The position numbers and the translations under genes are program-made. Below, one piece after another: positions 40,733-47,547 of a stretch of DNA of 47,547 nucleotides. Positions within the stretch are counted from its first letter, which is position 1; each line of letters opens with the position of its first letter. The notes under the pieces are model-generated. The model did not search any database, had not been told where the DNA came from, and saw only the letters and a list, made by a program, of their open reading frames with translations. The stretch comes from Nocardioides sediminis. Lineage in GTDB: Bacteria; Actinomycetota; Actinomycetes; Propionibacteriales; Nocardioidaceae. The stretch covers positions 1-47,547 of the forward strand of contig NZ_PZYZ01000014.1 of assembly GCF_003047295.1 (NCBI RefSeq), in the 5' to 3' direction.

Positions 40733-41320
40733 TCAGAACCCCATGTCGCGCAGGAACGGGATGGACGAGGCCGGGAGCGGCACGGTCAGGAACCGGGTGA
40801 ACACCACGAACACGCCCACGCTGCACACCAGTGCCAGGACCAGCGACAGCAGGAGCCGCCGGCGTCCCAGGACGAGCAGGTGGAAGAGCACGAAGAGGAA
40901 CATCGCGATCTGGTAGCCCAGCACCTCGAGGGTGGCGGCGAGCACGCACAGGCTGACGACGATGGCCAGCACCGTCGGGAGTGAGTACTCCGGTGCCTCG
41001 TCCTCGGGAACCAGGATCGCCTGCGCGACGGCCTCCTGGGTGCCGTCGGCGTGCCTGGCAGGGGTGGTCCGGGTGGCGCGCAGGACCTGCACCAGCCACA
41101 GGAGGCCGCACACGACGAGGATGCCACCGAGCCAGCGGGGGAAGAACCCGGGGCCCGGACCGAGAGGCGTCCAGTACGGGTAGGTGCGCGATCCGATGAC
41201 AGCGGCCGCTCCGACGAGGGTCACGACGACCGCTGACGCGATCGAGAGCCATCGCCGGCGGCGTTCACGCTCGACGGCTGCCTGGCTGTCACCCACGAGG
41301 GTGTCTGCTTCGGCGTTCAT
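40733..41320 (-). CDS. tctB: TTT transporter small membrane subunit
   Basis: A 195-residue TctB protein. After a polar start, it has about four helices (LSIASAVVVTLVGAAAVIG, GGILVVCGLLWLVQVL, LPTVLAIVVSLCVLAATLEVLGY, LLLSLVLALVCSVGVFVVFTRFL). SRTYPYWTPLGPGPGFFPRW near residues 44-63 is the TctB signature loop. It is the first gene of the seven-gene operon, and its start lies two bases from a GTGAGAAAC element that recurs 20 bases upstream. Confidence 0.9.
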   Translation of the reverse strand: MNAEADTLVGDSQAAVERERRRRWLSIASAVVVTLVGAAAVIGSRTYPYWTPLGPGPGFFPRWLGGILVVCGLLWLVQVLRATRTTPARHADGTQEAVAQAILVPEDEAPEYSLPTVLAIVVSLCVLAATLEVLGYQIAMFLFVLFHLLVLGRRRLLLSLVLALVCSVGVFVVFTRFLTVPLPASSIPFLRDMGF

Positions 41321-41322
41321 CT

Positions 41323-41351
41323 GTTTCTCACTGTCTGATAGAGTTTCTCAC
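41323..41351. promoter_or_regulatory. Direct repeats, candidate IclR operator
   Basis: GTTTCTCAC occurs at 41323-41331 and again at 41343-41351, exactly 20 bases apart (two DNA turns). Both are in the 237-base space between tctB and the IclR gene, next to the tctB start. On the tctB strand they read GTGAGAAAC with TATCAG between, a possible -10 element. IclR regulators often bind paired sites of this kind. Confidence 0.55.
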
Positions 41352-41557
41352 GCAACGAGGCAACCATGCGTGACCACCGTCACGACTGTCAACCCCCTCA
41401 TCCCGTTCCGATCCGCACGCCACGGTCGATCCACACGGCACGGCTGCGAGGATCGGGGCGGGAAGGGCACGACAGGCGCGGCGGACGACCACTCGGCTCG
41501 ACCGGCAGCCGGCAACACCGAGGCAGCGACCCGACGACACGGAACGAGGGGGACCCC

Positions 41558-42325
41558 ATGGCAGAGGCGAAGGCGGACCAGAAGGCCAGCACCATGCGCT
41601 CGCTCGAGCGCGCCATCGACGTCCTCGAGGTCCTGGAGGCCGCGCGCACACCGCTGCGGCTCAGCGAGGTCGCCCGGCGCGCCGGCCTGCACGTGGCCAC
41701 GACACAACGCATCCTCAACGTGCTCGAGGCTCGCCGCCGCGTTGAGCAGGGACCCACCGGCTTCCGAACTGGTGTCGCAATGCTGTTCGGCGCTCACGCC
41801 TACCTCGCCTCGAATCCCATCGCCGTCGCGGCGCCCCTCGTCCTCCAGGAGCTCGCGTCCGCCACCGGCCTCACCGCGTCGGTGTTCGTACGCGCCGGCG
41901 ACTCGCGCGCAGTGGTCGCACGGGTCGAGGGGAAGAATCCGTTGCGCTATCTGCTGCCCATCGGGCAGCGGCTCCCCCTGCACCTCGGCGCCGGCAAGGC
42001 CTTGGCGGCGTACATGGACCCGACCGAGCTCGACGAGACACTCGATCGCGTCGGCGTCCTGAGCCGCGCCAGTGGCGACGTCGTCGACCGTCAGGCCCTT
42101 CGCGCCGAGCTCGATGACATCCGGCGCCATGGCGTCGCGTTCTCCACCGACGAGCGAGTCGTCGGGGCGTCCTCGGTGGCCGCACCGGTCATGAACGCGT
42201 CCGGGGAGTGTGTCGCCGCCATTCAGGTCGCAGGGCCGACCGGCACGGAGATCTTCAGCGACATGAGCGGGCTCGGGGTTGAAGTGCGACAGGCGGCAGC
42301 GGCGCTCGCCGCCCGTTTGGCCTGA
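41558..42325 (+). CDS. IclR-family transcriptional regulator
   Basis: A 255-residue regulator. The winged helix-turn-helix is at about 12-72 (MRSLERAIDVLEVLEAARTPLRLSEVARRAGLHVATTQRILNVL). The effector domain fills about 85-250 (QRLPLHLGAGKALAAYM is the IclR block near 140-156; STDERVVGASSVAAPVMNASGECVAAI later). It would sense a carboxylate or keto acid. It faces the tct operon, which makes that operon its most probable target. The ATG is preceded by a GAGGGGG site. Confidence 0.93.
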   Translation: MAEAKADQKASTMRSLERAIDVLEVLEAARTPLRLSEVARRAGLHVATTQRILNVLEARRRVEQGPTGFRTGVAMLFGAHAYLASNPIAVAAPLVLQELASATGLTASVFVRAGDSRAVVARVEGKNPLRYLLPIGQRLPLHLGAGKALAAYMDPTELDETLDRVGVLSRASGDVVDRQALRAELDDIRRHGVAFSTDERVVGASSVAAPVMNASGECVAAIQVAGPTGTEIFSDMSGLGVEVRQAAAALAARLA

Positions 42326-42352
42326 GGCCGCCGCCCCGGCCGGCAGTGCGGC

Positions 42353-43777
42353 TCAGTGCGCCATGTCCACGAACCGCGAGTAGTGGCCCTGGAAGGCCAC
42401 GGTCAGGTCACGTGTGGGGCCGTTGCGGTGCTTGACCACGAGCAGGTCGGCCTCGCCGGGGCGGGTCGACTCCTTCTCGTAGACGTCGTCGCGGTGGAGC
42501 AGGATCACCATGTCGGCGTCCTGCTCGAGCGAGCCTGACTCACGCAGGTCGCTCATCATCGGGCGCTTGTCGCCACGCTGCTCGGGACCACGGTTGAGCT
42601 GGGAGAGCGCGATGATCGGCAGCTCGAGCTCCTTGGCGAGCAGCTTGATCTGGCGGGAGAACTCCGAGACCTCGAGCTGGCGGGACTCGACCTTCTTGCC
42701 CGAGCTCATCAGCTGCATGTAGTCGATGACGATGAGCTTGAGGTCGTGCTTCTGCTTGAGCCGTCGCGCCTTGGCCCGGATCTCCATCATCGTCATGTTG
42801 GGCGAGTCGTCGATGAACATCGGCGCCCCCGAGACCTGGCCCATCTTGCGGGCCAGCGCGTCCCAGTCCTGGTCGCCCATCTGGCCGTTGCGGATGTGGT
42901 TGAGCGGCACCTTCGCCTCGGCCGAGAGCAGTCGCATCATGATCTCCGACCGCGTCATCTCGAGGCTGAAGAAGCAGCTGGTCAGGTTGTTGTGGATCGA
43001 CGCCGCCCGGCAGAAGTCGAGGGCGAGGGTGCTCTTGCCCATGGCCGGACGCGCCGCGACGATGATCATCTGGCCGGAGTGGAGGCCGTTGGTCAGGTCG
43101 TCGAGGTCGGCGAAGCCGGTGGGCACGCCGTAGAGCCCGGCCTCCCGGTTGCCGATCGCCTCGATCTCGTCGAGGACGGGGTTCATGATGTCCGACAGCG
43201 GCGCGTAGTCCTCCGCCGTACGCCGGTCGGTGATCTTGTAGACCTCGGCCTGCGCCTGGTCGACGACGTCGTCGATCATGCCCTCGCCGGCGTAGCCGAT
43301 CTGCACGATCTTGGTGCCCGCCTCGACGAGGCGGCGCAGGATCGCCTTCTCCCGGACGATCTCGGCGTAGTAGGCCGCGTTGGCGGCGATCGGCACGTTG
43401 GCCGACAGCGTGTGGAGGTAGGGCGCGCCGCCGACGTTGGACAGCTCACCGCGTCGCTGGAGCTCGGCGGCGACGGTGACCGGGTCCGCGGGCTCGCCGC
43501 GACCGTAGAGGTCGATGATCGCGTCGTGGATCTTCTCGTGCGCCGGCCGGTAGAAGTCGATGCCGCGCAGCGTCTCGGTGACGTTGGCGATCTCGTCCTT
43601 GGAGATGAGCATCGAGCCGAGCACCGACTGCTCGGCCGCGTTGTCCTGCGGCGGCGTGCGGTCACCGGGATGCCGCGGGGAGCTGCCCGGCTCGAAGGCC
43701 GCGGGGCCGTCACCCCAGTCGTACTCCGGGTCGCGCGGTCCGCTCTCGTGCCCCAGGTCCTGGCCCGCGATGCTCAC
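42353..43777 (-). CDS. dnaB: Replicative DNA helicase DnaB
   Basis: A 474-residue hexameric helicase that unwinds DNA at the replication fork. The N-terminal domain (about 40-145) starts PPQDNAAEQSVLGSMLISKD. The RecA-like domain has Walker A ARPAMGKSTLALDF (about 240-253), CFFSLEM, Walker B LKLIVIDYMQLM, and ALSQLNRGPEQR (arginine/sensor region). No intein interrupts the P-loop. The GTG at 43777 has a GGAG site eight bases upstream; a GTG at 43786 would add three residues. It is divergent from the MATE gene; the 556-base space between has many DnaA-box-like sites. Confidence 0.97.
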   Translation of the reverse strand: MSIAGQDLGHESGPRDPEYDWGDGPAAFEPGSSPRHPGDRTPPQDNAAEQSVLGSMLISKDEIANVTETLRGIDFYRPAHEKIHDAIIDLYGRGEPADPVTVAAELQRRGELSNVGGAPYLHTLSANVPIAANAAYYAEIVREKAILRRLVEAGTKIVQIGYAGEGMIDDVVDQAQAEVYKITDRRTAEDYAPLSDIMNPVLDEIEAIGNREAGLYGVPTGFADLDDLTNGLHSGQMIIVAARPAMGKSTLALDFCRAASIHNNLTSCFFSLEMTRSEIMMRLLSAEAKVPLNHIRNGQMGDQDWDALARKMGQVSGAPMFIDDSPNMTMMEIRAKARRLKQKHDLKLIVIDYMQLMSSGKKVESRQLEVSEFSRQIKLLAKELELPIIALSQLNRGPEQRGDKRPMMSDLRESGSLEQDADMVILLHRDDVYEKESTRPGEADLLVVKHRNGPTRDLTVAFQGHYSRFVDMAH

Positions 43778-43982
43778 CCGTCCCACTCCTCACTCTGGCC
43801 ACCGCAGCCGCTGGCCGCTCCCGGATTCGACCCCGATGTCGTGCCGGGGCAGACCCTAGGGACGGCCACCGACAGCGCCGCGACGAGGCCTCTCGTCGTC
43901 TCGCGTCACCCGGCCGTCCCGGGTCCCGCACCGCGTGACGGTACGTCGACCGCGCACCGCCCGGCCAGTCCCGGACGTCGAG

Positions 43983-44250
43983 TTATCCACAACCCTTGGG
44001 GATAACTGGTCCAAGCCCGTGGACGACACGCCGCAAGCTGTGCAGCCACTGGGGAGCAACCTGTGGACCCGACCGGTGGACAACGCGTCCGCACCGCGCT
44101 GACCTGCGAAAACAGCGTCCTCCCACTGTGGAGGAAAAACTCATTCACCCTCCCGCGGTCGTCGTACTCGACATGTGGGAATCGTCCGTCGGTTTGTCGA
44201 CATGAGCACGGTCCGGGTCATTTCCCACAGGTCCGGTCGGGTTGTTCACA
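43983..44250. promoter_or_regulatory. Cluster of DnaA-box-like sites between dnaB and MATE genes
   Basis: One perfect TTATCCACA (43983-43991) and four single-mismatch boxes: TGGGGATAA (43997-44005), GGTGGACAA (44075-44083), TTGTCGACA (44194-44202) and TTGTTCACA (44242-44250). The first two form a dyad with perfect 8-base arms AGTTATCC (43981-43988) and GGATAACT (44000-44007). Further two-mismatch forms are at 44062-44070 and 44221-44229. The gap 43778-44333 has no convincing gene and includes A-rich stretches (GAGGAAAAACTCATTC) unusual for this window. DnaA may regulate dnaB here, or the region may be a DnaA reservoir. oriC normally lies beside dnaA, which is not seen. Confidence 0.5.
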
Positions 44251-44333
44251 GGTAGTCCCAACGGGCCACCCGAACTTTCACATGCGTCACACGTCACGAC
44301 CAGAAGCGCCCTCTGGTCGTTACGCTGGACGGC

Positions 44334-45659
44334 GTGAACACGACCGACCGCGACATCCTCCGGCTCGCGGTCCCGGCCTTCCTGGCCCTGGTCGCCGAAC
44401 CCCTCTTCCTGCTCTCCGACGCCATCGTCGTGGGGCACCTGGGCACCGCGCCGCTGGCCGGGCTCGGCATCGCCGGCGCCGTCCTCCAGACCGTCGTGGG
44501 CCTCTGTGTCTTCCTGGCCTACGGCACCACCGCCAGCGTGGCTCGCCACCTCGGCGCCGGCGACCTCCGGGGCGCGCTGGCACAGGGCATCGACGGGTGC
44601 TGGCTCGCCGTGCTCATCGGCGGGGTCGCGACGGCCGGCGGCTTCGTCCTCGCCGAGCCGCTGGTCGGGCTGTTCGGGGCGGGGGACGCGGTGAGCGAGC
44701 AGGCGACGACGTACCTGCGCATCGCGATCCTCGGCACCACCCCGCTGCTGCTCATGCTGGCCGCGACCGGGGTGCTGCGCGGGCTGCAGGACACGCGCAC
44801 CCCGCTGTGGGTCGCCGTCGGCGGCAACGTCGCCAACATCGTCCTCAACGTTTTCCTCGTCTACGGCCTGGACCTCGGCATCGCCGGCTCGGCGATCGGC
44901 TCGGTCGTCGCGCAGGTCGCCAGCGCCGCCGTCCTCGTCGCCGTCGTGGTCCGCGGTGCCCGCCGCGAGGGCGCACCCCTGTCCCCGGACCTGCCGGGCA
45001 TCCGCACCGCCGCCCACGCCAGCACGCCGCTGGTGATGCGCACCCTCACCCTGCGCGCCTGCCTGCTGGTCGGCACCTACGCCGTCACCTTCGCGGGGTC
45101 CGACACCGAGGTCGACCTGGCCGCCCACCAGGTCGCGCTGACCCTGTGGACCTTCCTCGCCTTCGCGCTCGACGCACTGGCCATCGCGGCGCAGGCGATC
45201 ACCGGACGGGCGCTCGGGTCGGGCGACGCCGAGGGGACGCGGCGGCTGACGGCCCGGCTCGTCCGCTGGGGCTGGGGCAGCGGCATCGCCACGGGCCTCC
45301 TCCTCGCCGCGTGCGCCCCGTGGATCGGACGCCTCTTCTCCCCCGACCCGGCCGTGCAGCAGCTCCTGGTGCCCGTGCTGCTCGTCGCCGCGCTGGGACA
45401 GCCGATCGCCGGGGTCGTCTTCGTGCTGGACGGCGTCCTCATCGGCGCCGGGGACGGGCGCTACCTCGCGTGGGGCGGCCTGCTCGTGCTCGCGGCGTAC
45501 GCACCCGCGGCGCTCCTGGCCGCCGCCGGGCCGGGCGGTCTGGTGGCCGTCTGGGTCGCGATGGTCGTCGTCTTCATGGGGGCGCGCTACGTCGTCCTCG
45601 CCCGCCGCGCCCGGAGCGACGCCTGGCTGCTCACCGGGGCGGTAGCGTCCCGCGCATGA
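44334..45659 (+). CDS. MATE-family efflux transporter (DinF type)
   Basis: A 441-residue, 12-helix MATE exporter. The DinF-like start is DRDILRLAVPAFLALVAEPLFLLSDAIVVGHLGTAPLAGLGIAGAV, with the conserved acidic residue in helix 1 replaced by Ala-Glu-Pro. The two halves are similar, and the second starts near 230 (VDLAAHQVALTLWTFLAFALDALAIAAQAITGRALGSGD). It exports drugs or oxidants in exchange for protons or sodium. The GTG start has no strong ribosome site. It ends in an ATGA overlap with the next membrane-protein gene. Confidence 0.92.
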   Translation: MNTTDRDILRLAVPAFLALVAEPLFLLSDAIVVGHLGTAPLAGLGIAGAVLQTVVGLCVFLAYGTTASVARHLGAGDLRGALAQGIDGCWLAVLIGGVATAGGFVLAEPLVGLFGAGDAVSEQATTYLRIAILGTTPLLLMLAATGVLRGLQDTRTPLWVAVGGNVANIVLNVFLVYGLDLGIAGSAIGSVVAQVASAAVLVAVVVRGARREGAPLSPDLPGIRTAAHASTPLVMRTLTLRACLLVGTYAVTFAGSDTEVDLAAHQVALTLWTFLAFALDALAIAAQAITGRALGSGDAEGTRRLTARLVRWGWGSGIATGLLLAACAPWIGRLFSPDPAVQQLLVPVLLVAALGQPIAGVVFVLDGVLIGAGDGRYLAWGGLLVLAAYAPAALLAAAGPGGLVAVWVAMVVVFMGARYVVLARRARSDAWLLTGAVASRA

Positions 45660-46204
45660 GGCCGCTCCAGTCCGTCGCCATGGGACTCGTGGTCGTGGCC
45701 CTCACCGCCCGCCTCCACGGGTACGACGCCCTTCCGGACGCCGTCGGCTGGGTGCTGGTGCTGCTGGGGATCCGCCGGCTCGGGCTCTCGCGGCTCCTGG
45801 CCGGTCTCGTCCTGGCCGCCCTCGTGGTGTCGGTCGTGGTGTGGTGGCCGCCCGTGCAGGCCTGGCTCGAGGACCAGCACCCCTCGCTGTGGTGGGCCGC
45901 GACCCTGCCGCAGCTGGCGGCCTGCGCCGTGCTCTGCCGGGACCTCGCCGCCCGGGCGACGTCGGTCGGAGACGGGCGTGCCGCCACCTGGCTGCGCACC
46001 GCGCTCGTGCTGGTCGTCCTCGCTGCCGCCGCCCCGGTGCCCGCCCTGTCGGCCGATGCCTCCGCCGACGTCCTCGCCGCGGTCTACGCCACTGCGGCCG
46101 GCGTGCTCCTCCTGCTGATCGTGCTGCTCTTCTCGTTCGCGTCGCTCCCGTGGGCGGGGGCTCGCGAGCCGGAACCCCGTGCGTCCTCGGCCACCGGCTC
46201 GTAG
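45656..46204 (+). CDS. Membrane protein of unknown function
   Basis: A 182-residue protein with about five hydrophobic segments (near 5-20, 29-46, 47-64, 76-95, 112-130 and 140-163, the third and fourth less clear). VGWVLVLLGIRRLGLSRLLAGLVLAALVVSVVVWWP is the most marked stretch. The C-terminus (REPEPRASSATGS) is polar. It is coupled to the MATE gene through ATGA. No family was recognised; it may assist the exporter. Confidence 0.75.
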   Translation: MRPLQSVAMGLVVVALTARLHGYDALPDAVGWVLVLLGIRRLGLSRLLAGLVLAALVVSVVVWWPPVQAWLEDQHPSLWWAATLPQLAACAVLCRDLAARATSVGDGRAATWLRTALVLVVLAAAAPVPALSADASADVLAAVYATAAGVLLLLIVLLFSFASLPWAGAREPEPRASSATGS

Positions 46205-46257
46205 CCTGTGCCGCGAGCCGTCCTCCTCGGGTCCGGCCACGACGACTCGGAGCGCCC

Positions 46258-47406
46258 ATGACCCACCCTCGCCGGACCGCCGTCATCGCCTCGCTGGCCA
46301 CCGCGCTCGCGACCGTGCTGCTGCCCGTCGGGCTCGCCGCCCCGTCGTACGCCGTCGAGCCCTGCCTGGCCGACCGCTCGGCCACCCTGCTCGACCCGGG
46401 TTGCGATGACACCGTCCCGCCCGCGACGACCCTCACCGGCACCTCGACACCGCCCAACGCTGCCGGCTGGGTCGCCACGTCATCGATGACCTTCACCTTC
46501 GCGGGCGCCCACACCGACGCCGACACCGATCCGGTGACGCTGCAGTGCCGGCTGGACGGACCCGCCCAGGCCCACGACTGGGCGACCTGCACGAGCCCGC
46601 GCACCTACTCGGGGCTCGCCGACGCCGAGGCGGCGTACTCCTTCTCGGTCCGCGCGGTCGACGAGCACGACCAGCCCATCACGTACAGCACGTCTCCGCT
46701 CGGCCTGACCGACGACGAGCCGGGCGAGGACCTCGACGCCACCCCGGCCACCGTGACGTGGCGCCAGGACACGACCGCGCCGGTCGTCTTCGCGGTCCCC
46801 GACGTGTACGACGAGCAGACGCCGCAGCGCCCTGTGCTCGCCTCGAGGTCACTGCCGCTGCGCCTCAACAGCAACGAGCGGGACGCCGGCATCGAGTGCC
46901 GGCTCGACGGCGGGGCGGTGCCGTGCTCGCGCGGCAACGGCGCGCTCTCCGGCATCGCGTCGGGCGACCACGTGCTGGTCGCCCGGGCGGTCGACCGGGC
47001 CGGGACGCCGAGCGCCTGGTCGGAGCCCTTCGCGTTCTCGGTGCCGGCCGACCTGACGAAGCGCCGGGGCTGGAAGAAGCGGAAGGCCGCGGGATCGCTG
47101 GACGGCACCGTGCTGGTCAGCCGCACCCAGGGCGCCCGGCTGGTGGTGCGAGCCAGGAAGGTCGGTGAGCTGCGGCTCTACGCCCCGACTGCGCCGTCGT
47201 ACGGGAAGGTGCGCCTCCGCGTCGGGAGGACGGCCTGGCGCACCGTCGACCTCGGCAGGGCGCGCGCGGCGCAGCGGGAGATCGTGGTGATCGACCAGTT
47301 CTCCGGCACCCGCAAGGGCAGGGTCACCATCGAGGTCCTCAGCCGCGGCAGGACGGTCAAGCTCGACGCCGTGCTGGCCCGGGCCAACGTCCGCACGGGC
47401 GACTGA
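46258..47406 (+). CDS. Secreted protein with Ig-like domains
   Basis: A 382-residue exported protein. The signal peptide covers about residues 1-32 (VIASLATALATVLLPVGLAAPSYA, cleaved before VEP). Two similar beta-sandwich regions follow: one near 60-140 (SMTFTFAGAHTDADTD, then LQCRLDG and YSFSVRAVDEHDQP) and one near 190-265 (LPLRLNSNERDAGIECRLDGGAVPC, then DHVLVARAVDRAGTPS). Each keeps the IECRLDG-type Cys motif seen in actinobacterial Ig-like repeats. A basic linker (KRRGWKKRKAAG) leads to a strand-rich C-terminal region. It may bind the cell surface or a polymer; no enzyme motif is present. Confidence 0.85.
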   Translation: MTHPRRTAVIASLATALATVLLPVGLAAPSYAVEPCLADRSATLLDPGCDDTVPPATTLTGTSTPPNAAGWVATSSMTFTFAGAHTDADTDPVTLQCRLDGPAQAHDWATCTSPRTYSGLADAEAAYSFSVRAVDEHDQPITYSTSPLGLTDDEPGEDLDATPATVTWRQDTTAPVVFAVPDVYDEQTPQRPVLASRSLPLRLNSNERDAGIECRLDGGAVPCSRGNGALSGIASGDHVLVARAVDRAGTPSAWSEPFAFSVPADLTKRRGWKKRKAAGSLDGTVLVSRTQGARLVVRARKVGELRLYAPTAPSYGKVRLRVGRTAWRTVDLGRARAAQREIVVIDQFSGTRKGRVTIEVLSRGRTVKLDAVLARANVRTGD

Positions 47407-47481
47407 GCACCGACGTGCTGGCCGACCTCGACGGTTGCTGGCCGATGCTTCGGGGCAAGGTCGTTCGGTCTAAGCAACGGT

Positions 47482-47547
47482 TCATGCTGCTGCCGGGTTG
47501 GCGAGCAGTCTGGCCAGTCTGTCGGCTGGGGTGTCCATGTCCAAGGT
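47482..47547 (-). mobile_element. Possible transposase C-terminus, cut by the window edge
   Basis: A minus-strand frame that enters from the right edge encodes TLDMDTPADRLARLLANPAA followed by Ala and a TGA at 47482-47484. The xTPADR/xTPAER-type ending resembles IS30-like transposases, in which a similar segment closes the protein. GGTTGCT near 47433 and AGCAAC near 47474 could belong to the element's end. Only 21 residues are visible, so the call is tentative. Confidence 0.4.

Noticed and set aside
43778..44333. The chromosomal origin oriC
   Set aside because: DnaA boxes are present, but dnaA and dnaN are not, and actinobacterial oriC lies between them. The region is kept as a DnaA-box cluster only.

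Overview
The window is chromosomal DNA from a high-GC actinobacterium, most like Nocardioides or another member of the Propionibacteriales. The support is very high GC, frequent GTG starts, many four-base GTGA/ATGA gene overlaps, a DUF222/HNH '13E12-type' endonuclease with an actinobacterial LexA box, an ECF42-type sigma factor, a MerR-DICT regulator and MEDS-domain signalling proteins. The genus call is inference. No rRNA, tRNA, CRISPR array or phage block was seen. The only mobile-element trace is a probable transposase C-terminus at the right edge.

Layout. 1-9.6 kb: small membrane proteins, an SOS-boxed HNH protein, a DUF402 protein, a POT peptide transporter, a MOSC protein, an SDR, an ECF42 sigma factor with its DGPF/YCII partner, and a soluble Ser/Thr kinase. 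9.8-14.3 kb: a sugar O-acetyltransferase, then a signalling cluster made of a PAS-GAF histidine kinase, an output-less receiver, a monooxygenase-fold protein coupled to a NarL-type regulator, and a BLUF blue-light sensor. 14.4-18.8 kb: a CNNM/CorC protein, a secreted beta-helix protein with a CebR-like operator, and an aldo/keto reductase. 18.9-23 kb: a MerR-DICT regulator facing an operon of a tiny protein and an FHA protein, then a Rossmann-motif protein of unknown function and a small acidic protein.

23.2-28.8 kb: a carboxylate-use locus in which a MatC-like permease, a CaiB/BaiF CoA-transferase and a carboxyltransferase overlap each other's ends, facing a GntR/FCD regulator and a TSUP permease. 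28.8-33.5 kb: a MOSC protein, then cupin, MEDS-STAS, MEDS-ATPase and a two-gene ABC exporter as one probable operon. 33.7-42.3 kb: a Tat-exported formamidase broken by a frameshift, then a seven-gene operon (tctB-tctA-tctC, RraA-like aldolase, universal stress protein, DUF1932 dehydrogenase, Ldh2 dehydrogenase) facing an IclR regulator. 42.3-47.5 kb: dnaB, a 550-bp intergenic region rich in DnaA-box-like sites, a MATE transporter, a membrane protein, a secreted protein, and the presumed transposase end.

The most unusual structure is a family of exactly 32-bp-period intergenic repeats. It occurs in three places, each time just after (or including) the stop codon of an upstream gene, and each time in the same orientation relative to that gene. 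Other leads are the BLUF/two-component cluster, the MerR-DICT/FHA operon with two dyads in its promoter, the MEDS pair that resembles a partner-switching module, and the two carboxylate-use operons with candidate operators.
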